A DNA stretch of 64,000 bases from CBDCXF01 sp965223755 (lineage in GTDB: Bacteria > Acidobacteriota > Thermoanaerobaculia > Multivoradales > JAHEKO01), in assembly GCA_965223755.1 (NCBI GenBank), contig CBDCXF010000001.1:186001-250000 (forward strand). The letters are read 5' to 3'. Position numbers and translations under genes: made by a program. A model generated the notes under the pieces. It worked only from the letters and a program-made list of their open reading frames with translations. It was not told the origin of the DNA and did not search any database. The number at the start of each line of letters is the position of its first letter. Positions within the stretch are counted from its first letter, which is position 1. Shown one piece after another: positions 17,773 to 27,015 of this stretch.

Positions 17773-19539
17773 TTACTTGCAGGTCTTATTTCCGGATGGG
17801 CCACGGCATTTGCCGGACGCGCAGTCCGAATCAGAAACACAAGGATCACCCTGCTGACCTGAACCTCCCTGGCAAGCCGCGTCACTACTGCAATCGCTGT
17901 CGTTGCAGTCGATGTCTCCATCACAGTCGTCATCGCTGCCGTTGTCGCAGACCTCGAAACCGAGGTCGCAGTCGAGATCGCAGTTGCCGCAATCTTCGCC
18001 CGAGTCGCAGAGCGTATCGCCGCAGCAGAAAGAACCTCCGCTGCCAGGCGTCGTGGTGCAACTGAAGCCACCGGTGCTGCAACGAGAATCGCCGCAACTG
18101 ACTGGATTCTCCCCGTCGCCATCGCCGCAGCAAAAGCGGTTGGAAGGTTTGCCGTTCTGTTTGCCGTTGCAGTCGGATGGACAAGACAGGCAGTCTTCAC
18201 CGTCGCCCGCTTCGCAGACTCCGTTGCCGCAAGCCGCTCCGCTGGAAGTACCGGACACGCAGTCGGCCGCGCAGGTGTTGCAGTCCTCACCCAGTTCGCA
18301 GGTTCCGTTGCCGCAGCAGTCGGCGATCGGGTCGTTGGAGCACGAACCGGCCAGGCAAACGTCATTGGTACAGGCATCACCGTCATCGCAGTCCGCGTCA
18401 ACCGAGCAAGCGGGCTGGATGATGTCGCAGATCTCGTCGCAGACGAGGGTGATGGGCACGCCGCGGTTGGGACAGTTGGCGCAGTGGTGGAGCGCAATGA
18501 CTTTGTGCGAGCTGGTCGCCAGAACCGGAGATCCCGACGAGCCGCCTTCAGTGTCACATTGGTAGCCGACATCCTGGTACGAACTGCTGGAACAGCCGTT
18601 GGTAAACTCGTCAACTTCACAGACGCCGCTCGGATTGCCAGGGTCAGTGCTTTCGATCCCGAGTTCTCGGGCGCGGCCGTTAGGATGCTGCGGAATGTAG
18701 ATCTGCTCGCCCACTACCGCGGCACGGTCGTCGATCTCAAGATAGCCGTAAGTGGACGCTGGATTAACACTGGTGATTTGCAGCAGGGCGTAGTCGAGAG
18801 CGGCACTATCTTGAATGAAAGTAGCTCCGCTGATGACGACGCCAGGGTGGCAGAGCTGGCAATTGTTGTCACCGCAATTGGCGGCTTCCGCCTCGAACTC
18901 ATAGTCTGTGTTCAAAGCCTCGGTAGCACTGGTAACACAGTGCTCGTTGGTGACGAAATGGTTGGAGTCCGAGGCCAGCCAGCCGGTGCACAGGAACGAC
19001 CCGTTGGACTTGGTCGTCAGCATGCGCGCTACAGATTGCGAGCGGCTGTACTCGGTGGGGTGCGAGTTCTGGTAACACACGGCGTTTTCTTTGTCATTGG
19101 CGCCGCAGATCGCTTCCGGGCCACCCAAATCGAACGTGCCCGCGCTGTATTTGTCGATGGAGAAGCCGTTGGCCAGAGAACGCCTGGTGGAGAACTTGAG
19201 AACGACTTCGCTGCCCTTGATATGTTGAGACCAAAATTCCCCAGCCTGCATCTTGCCTTGGCCCGACAGTACGTAGGATTGATGACCGTCAGGGTCAGAG
19301 ATGGTGACTTTTTCGTCTGCAGGTAGATCGAATTCAGCGAAATGAAGCACGACGAAAGTCGCTCCAGGATGGCTGATCTCGACTGTCCAGCCATCTGCGG
19401 TCTTGCGCGCGCCAGCACGATCAAGGCGCTCCGAGTCAATGGAAATAGGGTTGATCTCTCCGACTTGAAGTGGTGCCTGTGCCCAACTGATGCCGGCACA
19501 CAGAAGCGTGCAGGCCACAATAACTAGGATCTTTCGCAC
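17773..19539 (-). CDS. secreted trypsin-like serine protease with Cys-rich C-terminal repeats
   Basis: 588 residues from GTG 19539, preceded by a perfect AGGAGG six bases upstream. A signal peptide (ILVIVACTLLCAGISWAQA) and a ~90-residue beta prodomain precede a chymotrypsin-fold domain like lysyl endopeptidase with the triad in FVTNEHCV (His), SAALDYALLQI (Asp) and EGGSSGSPVL (Ser). The last ~200 residues are Cys-rich modules of the type CGNGxCExGEDCxxCxxDC, repeated about four times with degenerate variants, ending in CVSDSDCASGKC. These should be disulfide-bonded extracellular binding or stability modules. An exported, oxidatively folded protease, probably for protein degradation. Terminated by the hairpin at 17719-17748. 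Confidence 0.9.
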   Translation of the reverse strand: MRKILVIVACTLLCAGISWAQAPLQVGEINPISIDSERLDRAGARKTADGWTVEISHPGATFVVLHFAEFDLPADEKVTISDPDGHQSYVLSGQGKMQAGEFWSQHIKGSEVVLKFSTRRSLANGFSIDKYSAGTFDLGGPEAICGANDKENAVCYQNSHPTEYSRSQSVARMLTTKSNGSFLCTGWLASDSNHFVTNEHCVTSATEALNTDYEFEAEAANCGDNNCQLCHPGVVISGATFIQDSAALDYALLQITSVNPASTYGYLEIDDRAAVVGEQIYIPQHPNGRARELGIESTDPGNPSGVCEVDEFTNGCSSSSYQDVGYQCDTEGGSSGSPVLATSSHKVIALHHCANCPNRGVPITLVCDEICDIIQPACSVDADCDDGDACTNDVCLAGSCSNDPIADCCGNGTCELGEDCNTCAADCVSGTSSGAACGNGVCEAGDGEDCLSCPSDCNGKQNGKPSNRFCCGDGDGENPVSCGDSRCSTGGFSCTTTPGSGGSFCCGDTLCDSGEDCGNCDLDCDLGFEVCDNGSDDDCDGDIDCNDSDCSSDAACQGGSGQQGDPCVSDSDCASGKCRGPSGNKTCK

Positions 19540-19727
19540 GAATTCCTCCTTGGGGTTCGCTTGGCGGTGATTCAAAGCCGCTCAGGGCGACTTCACGCGT
19601 GCCGCCTGTTTTTATGGGGAGGCTTGCGCCTCGTTGCCGTCCATTAAATCAGACCGTACACGGATTGCCCATCATGAAGGTGCGACGACGGTCACACCAG
19701 GGCGAAAGTCGTATTCGGTTCAGTAGC

Positions 19728-19733
19728 TATAAT
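19728..19733 (+). promoter_or_regulatory. -10-like TATAAT before the HMGL-like gene
   Basis: Perfect TATAAT ends nine bases before ATG 19743; no clear -35. The remaining ~200 bases up to the protease start hold a short GAGGC/GCCTC stem near 19620 and nothing else recognised. Confidence 0.4.
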
Positions 19734-19742
19734 TTTGAGGCC

Positions 19743-20988
19743 ATGGACGCCGCCGACCTCATCTACGACTGGAATACGGCCACCCGTACGCCAAAGCCAG
19801 GTCGCGGCCGGGTTCAGCTCAACGATGAGACTTTGCGTGACGGGCTGCAGTCACCTTCGGTGACCTCGCCTTCGATCGACGACAAACTGCGCATGCTCCA
19901 CTACATCGCGGAGTTGGGCATTGATGCCGCCGATCTCGGACTTCCCGGTGCGGGACCGCACGTCGTGGCTGACGTAACTCGCCTTGCCGAAGAGATTGCG
20001 GCCCACGGGCTCAACCTCGACGCCAACTGTGCGGCGCGGACGATGCGCCAGGACATCGAGCCGATTGTCGAGATTTCCCAACGCACCGGCGTACCCATCG
20101 AAGTAGCTTGTTTCATCGGCTCCAGTCCGGTGCGCCAGTACACCGAGGACTGGGAGCTGGATCGCATGTTGCGGCTCAGCGAGGAAGCCGTGAGCTACGC
20201 GGTCGGCGAAGGGTTGCCGGTTATGTATGTCACCGAAGACACCACGCGCGCGGCCCCAGAAGATCTACGCCGTATGTACACGGCCGCAGTCGAAGCCGGG
20301 GCGCGCAGGGTCTGCGTTGCCGATACGGTGGGGCACGCGATGCCTGACGGCGCCGCCAACGTGATGCGCTTCATCCGTGAGGTGGTCGACGCCACCGGCG
20401 AAGAGGTTGCGGTCGACTGGCACGGCCACAAGGATCGTGGCATGTCGGTCATCAACACCTTGGCGGCGGTTGAGGCCGGCGCCGACCGTATTCATGGCAC
20501 GGCGCTGGGGATCGGTGAACGCACCGGCAACACCCCCCTCGATCTGGTCATGGTCAACATGAAGATGCTGGGCTGGATCGACAACGATCTGAAGGCACTA
20601 TCGCCCTACTGCGAATTGGTGGCTGAGACCACCGGTGTGCCCTTTCCCGACAACTATCCGGTTCTCGGGCGCGATGCTTTTCGTACCGGAACCGGCGTAC
20701 ACGCAGCAGCGATTCTCAAAGCGCGCGCCAAAGGGGATGAATGGTTGGCCGATCTCGTCTACTCGGCGGTGCCGGCGGGCTATTTGGGCCGGCGCCAACA
20801 GGTGGACGTCGGTCCGATGAGCGGGCCAAGCCAACGTCATCTGCTGGCTCAACGATCATGGCCTCGAGGCGGAAGACGAGCTGGTCAACGCCATTTTTCA
20901 GGCCGCCAAAGACTCTGATCGGGTCTTGGCCGACGAAGAGATTCATGCTATCTGCGCCGGGCATCGAGCCGCCGCCGCAAGATCTTGA
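19743..20988 (+). CDS. HMGL-family acyltransferase (isopropylmalate/homocitrate-synthase-like), apparent frameshift
   Basis: TIM-barrel enzyme condensing an acyl-CoA with a 2-oxoacid, or a lyase of the same family. Start ATG 19743 follows GAGG. Family motifs: NDETLRDGLQSP and the metal-binding DWHGHKDRG. The reading frame runs correctly to VGPMSG near 20825, where one extra C in GGGCCAAGCC throws it off; the continuation NVICWLNDHGLEAEDELV... is in another frame and ends at TGA 20986-20988. That stop overlaps the xerD start as TTGA, which supports the corrected version. Corrected length is about 414 residues, without the LeuA regulatory domain. LeuA, homocitrate synthase and Re-citrate synthase are all possible relatives. 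Confidence 0.8.
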
Positions 20989-21900
20989 GCGGCTCAAATG
21001 AGCACGCCAAATGGCGGCGTGCGGTTTCTCGTTACCTCGAAACTTTGCTGTTAGAACGCGGACTCAGTCCGCGCACCGTCGAGGCCTATGGGCGGGATTT
21101 GTACGCCGCCGGAAACTGGCTGGAAGAACGCGGGGTGGAGCTCGACGCAGCGTCGCGCGCAGACTTGGCCGAGTTCTTTCGTTCGGCGCGGCGTTGCAGC
21201 CTGTCGCCGCGCACTGTCAACCGATCGTTGAGTTCGATTCGCGGTTTCTTCGCCCATCAGGTCGAGCTGGGCGAGCGCGAGGATCAACCGGTGCGGGATT
21301 TTTCGCCGGCGCGCCTTTGGCGCCATCTACCCAAAGTGCTGTCGGAAGCCGACGTCGAACGCCTTCTCGCCGCGCCGGACACCGATCGTCCGCTCGGTCT
21401 GCGCGACCGGACGATGATCGAGTTGATGTATTCAAGCGGCTTGCGCGTATCTGAGATCGTCAACCTGGAGTTATCCCAACTGCGCCTCGACGCCGGTTTT
21501 TTGATTGCCTATGGCAAGGGCCGTAAGGAACGTGTGGTGCCGGTCGGCGACCAGGCGGCTACCTGGCTGGAGCGCTATCTCGAACGGGCTCGGCCGGGTC
21601 TTGAACGCTCCCGCACCCCCAAGGTTTTTCTCAATCGACTGGGCACGCCTCTGAGTCGGCAAGGTTTTTGGAAGCAACTCAAAAAGTATGGCAAGCAGGT
21701 CGGAATCGCCAACGTTCATCCGCATGTCTTGCGCCATAGCTTTGCGACCCACCTGTTGGAGCACGGGGCCGACCTGCGGTCGGTACAGATGATGCTGGGA
21801 CACTCAGATATTTTCCACGACCCAGATCTACACCCACATCCACCAACGAAGGTTGCGCGATCTCTACGATCGCCACCATCCTCGTTCGGGGGAAGGATGA
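20985..21900 (+). CDS. xerD: tyrosine recombinase XerC/XerD, apparent frameshift near the end
   Basis: Site-specific recombinase for chromosome dimer resolution. The N-terminal SAM-like DNA-binding domain (YLETLLLERGLSPRTVEAYGRDL) and catalytic domain are clear: Arg in YSSGLRVSEI, Lys in GKGRKERVVP, HVLRHSFATHLLEHG and LGHSDI. Immediately after LGHSDI an extra T in the run at 21811-21814 breaks the frame; the true end, with nucleophile Tyr in TTQIYTHIHQRRLRDLYDR, follows in another frame to TGA 21898-21900. Read uncorrected, the protein falsely fuses to the next gene. TTG start overlaps the previous stop. Either a sequencing error or an inactivating mutation. Confidence 0.85.
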
Positions 21901-22589
21901 AGGCTGCATGCACAGCGGCGGTCCTCGCTCTGTTTGCCGCCAGTGGGCCGGCGGTGGCTGAACTCGTTGTCCTTTCCGGTGGCGGATTTCTCAAGGTGAC
22001 GGGCTACGAAATCGAGTCGGAGCGAGCTCGCCTGCACCTCGCGTCGGGGGGACAAGTGGTGCTGGCGATGAGCCGGATCGAGCGCATCGTCGACGACGAG
22101 ATCGCCGTTTTGGACGAGGCGACACCGGAGCCGATGCCGATTTCGCTCGATTTCGATCCCGAGGACGGCCTGGCAGAAACTCCTTATGGTGAATTGATCC
22201 GTGCCGCGGCCGAAAAGCACGGTATCAATGCCCGTTTTCTGGCGGCGGTTGCCGAGGCGGAGTCGGCGTTTCAACCGCATGCGGTCTCGCACAAAGGTGC
22301 ACGCGGGTTGATGCAAATCATGCCGGCGACCGGACGCCGATTTGGCGCCTCGGCCGCTGAGTTGTTCGAGCCGGCGGTGAGTCTCGACGTCGGTGCTCGC
22401 TACTTGGCCTGGTTGCGGCAACGTTTCGACGGTTCAATAGAACTGACCTTGGCCGGCTACAACGCCGGAGAAGCCACGGTCGATCGATACGGAGGGATTC
22501 CTCCGTATCGCGAGACGCAGGGCTATGTGCGCAAGGTCGTGGATCTGTTCGAGCGGGCGTTGGGCGGCGAGGACGGCGAGCGGAATTAG
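21897..22589 (+). CDS. secreted lytic transglycosylase (SLT domain)
   Basis: 230 residues; ATG 21897 overlaps the corrected xerD stop (ATGA). Signal peptide (MKAACTAAVLALFAASGPAVA), a short beta region of the type that binds cell wall (to about residue 75), then a goose-lysozyme-like SLT domain: catalytic Glu in AVAEAESAFQPHAVS, KGARGLMQIMPATG, LAGYNAGE and YVRKV near the end. Cleaves peptidoglycan glycan strands in the periplasm to anhydromuropeptides. Confidence 0.92.
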   Translation: MKAACTAAVLALFAASGPAVAELVVLSGGGFLKVTGYEIESERARLHLASGGQVVLAMSRIERIVDDEIAVLDEATPEPMPISLDFDPEDGLAETPYGELIRAAAEKHGINARFLAAVAEAESAFQPHAVSHKGARGLMQIMPATGRRFGASAAELFEPAVSLDVGARYLAWLRQRFDGSIELTLAGYNAGEATVDRYGGIPPYRETQGYVRKVVDLFERALGGEDGERN

Positions 22590-22623
22590 AGCCGTCTAGG
22601 CCCTAGTTCGCGCTCTAGTTCGC
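22588..22623. repeat. three 12-bp CTAG repeats at a stop codon
   Basis: Units ending or centred on CTAG lie between the transglycosylase stop (TAG 22587-22589) and the last codons of the minus-strand phosphatase; two are near-identical (GCCCTAGTTCGC, GCTCTAGTTCGC). The phosphatase stop codon (22615-22617) is inside the last unit. Confidence 0.6.
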
Positions 22624-24579
22624 TGCAGCCGCCACACTTCGTGGGCGGCAGCGCATGACCACCAGAGTGCGGTCGTCATCTGCGACGGCTCCACCCGAGA
22701 ACTCGTCGAGTGCGCTGAGGAGGTTGCGCTGCAGGCCCTCGGCAGTGGCGGCAGGGTTTTCCAAAGCCCTCTGAACTCTCTCGTAGCCGAAGACATCTCC
22801 TTTGCCGTCGGTCGCTTCAATCAAGCCGTCCGACATCCAGACGACGAAGTCCCCGGGTTGAAGGTCGGTCTCACTCTGACCGTAAGTGTCCCCGAGGGTG
22901 CCGAGAGCATTGCCCGGCGCCAGGATTTCCTCGATCCGATCTCCGCGCTTGCGGTAGACGGGGGGATGGCCGGCATTGGTGACGGTCAGCTTGCCGGTGT
23001 CGAGTTCCACAATCGAGATCGAGGCAGTCACGAAATAGCGCCGCTCCTTGGACGAGCGGATCATTCCCGAGAGTTGCTTCAAGATGTCTTCAACGGGCTT
23101 CTGGTCCTTGATGAGGATTTCGAGCGCCGCCTTGAACATGGCCATGCGCAACCCGGTCGGCAATCCGTGTCCGGCGACATCCGCGACAATGATCGCCAGG
23201 CGGTTGTCATCGAGACGGACGATGTCGAAGAAGTCGCCGCCGATCGCGGCGCTGGGCTCGAACAGGGTCGAAAACTCAAATTGGTCGGCACTGGGCACAT
23301 GGTCGGGTAGGAGGCTCTGCTGGAGGTCGCGGGCCACGGCCAGTTCTTTGTCCAGGCTTTCTTTCTGGGCCGCGGTCGCGACCAATCCTTCGAGGTGGCT
23401 CGCCATGGCGTTGAACGAGCGCTGCAGGTCGCCCACTTGATCTTTGCGCCGCACTGGGATGCGAGCACTGAAGTTGCCGGCGCGCACCTGCTCGGTGGCT
23501 CGGCTGAGTCGATTAACCGCCCGCGAGACGCCGAAAATCATCGTCGCCGCCATGAACACGGCGATTGCATAGAGGGCGGAAATGGCGACCAGCACCGCCA
23601 CCAGTTCAACCCACGCTGAGGTATCGATTTCAGCGGAGGACGAGAAGAAATGGTCGAGGCTAGTGCGCAGTGTCGAGTTGAGACCGGCCGCTACTTGCGC
23701 TGAGCGGTACTCCCCGGTCGCCAGATCGTGAACGGGACCACCGAGTTCGCCCCACCATAGGAACGGCCGATCGATGAAGCCCAGCTTTTTCTCGTTGTTG
23801 AGACCGAAGAACGCGGCTCGTTTTTCATCAAATCGTGTACGCGCGGTGCGAATCGGGAAGGAGTACTCCCCGATACTCAGAAACACGCGTTTTTCGCCAT
23901 CGTTGAAGGAACCGCCGGATTCCATCAGCGACACCAAAATGCCACTGCGGCGCGAGAGTTCTGCTGCGAGTCCTTTTTCTGGCACCACCAGCGCCCCGCT
24001 TCGCGCGTCTCCAACGGTTGCGAAGATGGTCGGCTGACCGTCGAATCCGGCAACGAACGGCGGTGTCGACCTTTCCCAGTCATCGGCCCACTGTGGCCAT
24101 CTCTTGGGTAGACGACGATCTCCCGCTACCCGCCGTCCGCGGCGATAAACGGCAGTCGCTACGTTTCTTGACGTCGGTGACCCTTGCAGGCTCGCCAGCG
24201 CTTCGCCTTCGAGTTCCTCTTCGATTTGCACCAGCGCGTCGCGGTAGAGATGACCGGTAAAGAACCCGTTGAGTTGGTATCCGGCAAGGGTGAAGAGTAA
24301 TGCCAGCAGCGGGATGGGGACGATCCCGACCAGAAAATAGGAAAACATCAGGCGGCGGCCCACACGGTAGATGAAGCGTCGCAGGCCGGCAACGACGAGG
24401 GCTGCCAGAACGACGGTTGCGAGGCCATAGGTGGCGAGCTTGGCTGGAATGGAAACCAGCGGTGAGGAGCTGCTCCAACCCAGCCATCCAAGCCCCAAAA
24501 AGACAACCACCAAGGCCGCCACAGCGATGGACCGTCCCCGGCGCCGAGGCATCGATGGGTCTGGATAGTCGTGGTTCAC
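22615..24579 (-). CDS. membrane-bound HAMP - SpoIIE (PP2C) serine phosphatase
   Basis: 654 residues, GTG start 24579 (ATG 24552 is an alternative). Two N-terminal transmembrane segments plus a third (about 82-105) precede a periplasmic sensor region, another membrane helix near residue 340, then HAMP (MIFGVSRAVNRLSRATEQVRAG region), a short coiled coil with ELAVARDLQQSLLP and a SpoIIE PP2C-like phosphatase domain (SAAIGGDFFDIVRL, VADVAGHGLPTGLRMAM, NAGHPPVYRK, MSDGLIEATD, DDDRTLVVM). Typical partner-switching phosphatase that dephosphorylates an anti-anti-sigma protein; no STAS or RsbW-like gene is adjacent. Confidence 0.9.
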   Translation of the reverse strand: MNHDYPDPSMPRRRGRSIAVAALVVVFLGLGWLGWSSSSPLVSIPAKLATYGLATVVLAALVVAGLRRFIYRVGRRLMFSYFLVGIVPIPLLALLFTLAGYQLNGFFTGHLYRDALVQIEEELEGEALASLQGSPTSRNVATAVYRRGRRVAGDRRLPKRWPQWADDWERSTPPFVAGFDGQPTIFATVGDARSGALVVPEKGLAAELSRRSGILVSLMESGGSFNDGEKRVFLSIGEYSFPIRTARTRFDEKRAAFFGLNNEKKLGFIDRPFLWWGELGGPVHDLATGEYRSAQVAAGLNSTLRTSLDHFFSSSAEIDTSAWVELVAVLVAISALYAIAVFMAATMIFGVSRAVNRLSRATEQVRAGNFSARIPVRRKDQVGDLQRSFNAMASHLEGLVATAAQKESLDKELAVARDLQQSLLPDHVPSADQFEFSTLFEPSAAIGGDFFDIVRLDDNRLAIIVADVAGHGLPTGLRMAMFKAALEILIKDQKPVEDILKQLSGMIRSSKERRYFVTASISIVELDTGKLTVTNAGHPPVYRKRGDRIEEILAPGNALGTLGDTYGQSETDLQPGDFVVWMSDGLIEATDGKGDVFGYERVQRALENPAATAEGLQRNLLSALDEFSGGAVADDDRTLVVMRCRPRSVAAAAN

Positions 24580-24615
24580 AGAACTCGGTCCGGGGTAGGG
24601 GCTGAAGTCATGCGC

Positions 24616-24636
24616 CAGTATTGTTTACAAATACTG
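24616..24636. promoter_or_regulatory. inverted repeat upstream of the phosphatase gene
   Basis: CAGTATT and AATACTG flank a 7-base AT-rich centre, 37 bases upstream of the phosphatase start. Size and symmetry fit an operator for a dimeric regulator; a weak hairpin behind the IscA-like gene is the alternative. Confidence 0.35.
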
Positions 24637-24688
24637 CCGTCATGAAGCACTACGGCTCGAGGCCGCTCAGGGTTACAGAGAAAATCCG

Positions 24689-24988
24689 TCAACAGGACTG
24701 CCCGAAGATCGCGTCGTCGATAATGAATCCGTGCTCGGGGCTGTAGTCGATCTCAGCCCCGTCGAGCTCGCGGGCTCCACGACGATCGACGAATACGGAA
24801 AAGTTTTCAACCGAAAACACAATGTCTCCCGGATACGCCTTTCGGGAGGGGGCGATACGGTAGGCGAGAGCCCCGCAGCCGCCGGCAAAAGCGATTCGCA
24901 CACCGTAGCCCGGCTCCAAATTGCTTTTCAGCGCTGCCATCGCCTGGTCCGTGAAGGCGATTGTAAACGTAGTCGACGACACGGTCAT
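24689..24988 (-). CDS. HesB/IscA-like small protein
   Basis: 99 residues resembling the HesB/IscA fold: FTDQAMAALKSNL helix, VRIAFAGGCGALAYRI with one Cys, and a C-terminal IFGQSC. Canonical A-type iron-sulfur carriers have one Cys in the middle and a CxC near the end; here the pair is reduced to one, so cluster transfer by the usual three ligands is not possible as a monomer. Role therefore uncertain: Fe-S-related or a structural relative. Confidence 0.6.
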   Translation of the reverse strand: MTVSSTTFTIAFTDQAMAALKSNLEPGYGVRIAFAGGCGALAYRIAPSRKAYPGDIVFSVENFSVFVDRRGARELDGAEIDYSPEHGFIIDDAIFGQSC

Positions 24989-25072
24989 GGTCCGAGTTTA
25001 TCCGGCTTCACCAAGTCTTTTACCGGCACCCCAAAGTCATATCTGGCGTACTACGCGGCCCCCCACTTGGCC

Positions 25073-25078
25073 TATAAT
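25073..25078 (+). promoter_or_regulatory. -10-like TATAAT upstream of the outer-membrane protein gene
   Basis: Perfect TATAAT 115 bases before ATG 25194, giving a leader of about 110 bases. The -35 region is poor (ACTACG). Confidence 0.35.
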
Positions 25079-25193
25079 GAATCTTTGGGGCCAAATGATC
25101 GGAGTCGGGCCGCATGGATACGACTCTTACTCTGAGCCCGTTTGCAGGTAGCAACCAAACGGCCGCCCTGAAGGCCATGGAGGATTTTGTCTG

Positions 25194-26789
25194 ATGAGTT
25201 TCAACAAGCGCGTACTGACGATCGTTTGCGCGGCCGCCGCCGCCGCCACTATCTGGGCACCCACCGCGGTTGTTGCTCAGGAAGCGTGCGACGGCTATTC
25301 CGGCTCCAGCCTCATCAGCCGCATGGGAGGCCGCAACGCCTTTCATCGTGGTGGTGTGGACAGCGCCGAAGAACTGGCCGAAGTTTTTGCATCCCGACGT
25401 GGTGAGCTCGAGGAGATTCTTGCCGAACGCGGTCTCGGCCATCTCAGCGACGGACTGTTCGCAGCCGTTGCGGCGGGAGATATGCACGACGGGCAAGTTG
25501 CGACCGGCGATGTCGTTGACTGGATGGTCTATCAAGGCCGCCAACGCTCGGTGTCGGGCGGCCCCCTTTGCTACAAGGGCAAAAAGACATATGACGCTTA
25601 CATTGTCGTCGTCAACGAAGTTGTCGAGACGCCACCGGCAGAGGCGATCTGCGAACTCGCTGTTGATGGCAATTGCGAAACTTTGGTGCTGAGCGTTGAC
25701 GCCAGTGGCAGTAGCGATTCGGCGGTGGTGTCGATGGACGGGAATGAACTATTCACCGGGGCCGGCAGCTGGGACGGGGACTACGAAGAGGCGACCACCA
25801 AGGATCGCACTTTCACGGTCACCGCTGAGAACGTTGGAACTCGTACCATCACCCCGCACACCTTCATCATTCCCAAGATCTGCGCCAACCTCGCCTACGC
25901 AGGAGCGGGCGAGCCGCGCACCGAGGAAGGCGAAACGGATTCTTGCGAGAAGACCGTGGACCTCGAGCGCTGCCCCTACTGCGAGTTGACGGTGCCGGAA
26001 GAAGTGTGGACGCGGCAGGATTTCGAAGTCTCCATCGACGGTTACAAGAACCTGAGTATTACCGACATCACGCACGACACCGCCGGATCGGTGGCCCATG
26101 CCAGTCCGATGCGGGTCAAGAAGCCAGGGATGTACACCGTTCACGGCGAGGCGACCAACGACAGCGGTAAGAGCGCGACTTGCGAAGAATCGTTTGAAGC
26201 CAAGGCTCGCTGGACGTTCCGTCCGTACCTGGCGGCGATCAATCCCACCGGTGATCTCGAAGAGAGCGAAGACATCTCTGCGTCGCCGATTCCGTTGGTC
26301 TATGCCGAGACCCTCGACCTGTCGAGTGCCATCGGCCTCGGAGCGGGTCTTGAGTATCATTTCAATGATCGCGTTGGCCTCGATGGCAACATCATCATAG
26401 GCGCGTCGCTCGACGGCCACCACATGTTCGACACGCTGGACGGCATCTGGGGTATGGATGACGATTCCTTCAGTGCTTCGGCGCTGACATTGGGGCCGGC
26501 CTTCCACCTTACGCCGAACGCCAAAGTGGATTGGTTCGTCGAGCCTTTCGTGGGCGTATTCAACTTTGGCGATGCCACTTTCGTCGACCAGGGTATTACT
26601 CGTAACTTTGACGGCGGCAGTGAAGTCGGCCTCGGCCTCATGACCGGGCTCGACATTCCGTTCAACAACAATCCGCAGTGGGGCCTCCACTTCGGATTGC
26701 GTTGGATGCAGGCGGAGATCGAGGACAGTGGCCTGGAGTTCGACGTCGACCCATTGATCTTCGGCGCTGGCCTGAAGTACGACTTCTAG
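25194..26789 (+). CDS. secreted protein with C-terminal outer-membrane beta-barrel
   Basis: 531 residues. Signal peptide (RVLTIVCAAAAAATIWAPTAVVAQ), then a ~300-residue N-terminal region with Cys pairs and Ig/PKD-like strands (AICELAVDGNCETLVLSVDASGSSDSAV region; CPYCELTVPEEV), then about 190 residues of alternating amphipathic strands (RPYLAAINP, GLGAGLEYHFNDRVGLDGN, LGPAFHLTPNAKVDWFVEPFVGVF, GLHFGLRW) ending in YDF, the C-terminal aromatic expected of an outer-membrane barrel. OmpW/Omp-like barrel; no substrate can be inferred. Has its own promoter candidate and terminator. Confidence 0.75.
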   Translation: MSFNKRVLTIVCAAAAAATIWAPTAVVAQEACDGYSGSSLISRMGGRNAFHRGGVDSAEELAEVFASRRGELEEILAERGLGHLSDGLFAAVAAGDMHDGQVATGDVVDWMVYQGRQRSVSGGPLCYKGKKTYDAYIVVVNEVVETPPAEAICELAVDGNCETLVLSVDASGSSDSAVVSMDGNELFTGAGSWDGDYEEATTKDRTFTVTAENVGTRTITPHTFIIPKICANLAYAGAGEPRTEEGETDSCEKTVDLERCPYCELTVPEEVWTRQDFEVSIDGYKNLSITDITHDTAGSVAHASPMRVKKPGMYTVHGEATNDSGKSATCEESFEAKARWTFRPYLAAINPTGDLEESEDISASPIPLVYAETLDLSSAIGLGAGLEYHFNDRVGLDGNIIIGASLDGHHMFDTLDGIWGMDDDSFSASALTLGPAFHLTPNAKVDWFVEPFVGVFNFGDATFVDQGITRNFDGGSEVGLGLMTGLDIPFNNNPQWGLHFGLRWMQAEIEDSGLEFDVDPLIFGAGLKYDF

Positions 26790-26814
26790 TCGGTGACGTA
26801 AACCAAGCTTGTTG

Positions 26815-26843
26815 ACGGGGAGCCTTTCGGCTCCCCGTTTTTC
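26815..26843 (+). terminator. intrinsic terminator of the outer-membrane protein gene
   Basis: ACGGGGAGCC pairs with GGCTCCCCGT around loop TTTC and is followed by TTTTC. Classic Rho-independent form, 25 bases after the stop codon. Confidence 0.9.
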
Positions 26844-26923
26844 TTGGCTCTAAGTTGCGACCTAGGCTTAAGAAGGTGAGTCGATCAGGCCGCAGGCCGA
26901 GCGGTTACTTCCGACCAAACCAC

Positions 26924-26932
26924 TGCTAGAGT
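26924..26932 (+). promoter_or_regulatory. possible extended -10 upstream of korA
   Basis: TGC-TAGAGT, the same string as upstream of the FHA-GGDEF gene, 84 bases before ATG 27016. No strong -35. Confidence 0.3.
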
Positions 26933-27015
26933 AAGAAGCTCCCGTTGGCACCTGGCGAACGGACGAGACTGGAACCAACTACGCGCCGCCCGACAGCGGC
27001 AGGAGTTTTCCCAAT

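Noticed and set aside
20985..22589. Recombinase fused to a lytic transglycosylase
   Set aside because: The apparent fusion arises from one extra T at 21811-21814. In the corrected frame xerD ends at 21900 and the transglycosylase starts at ATG 21897 with its own signal peptide.
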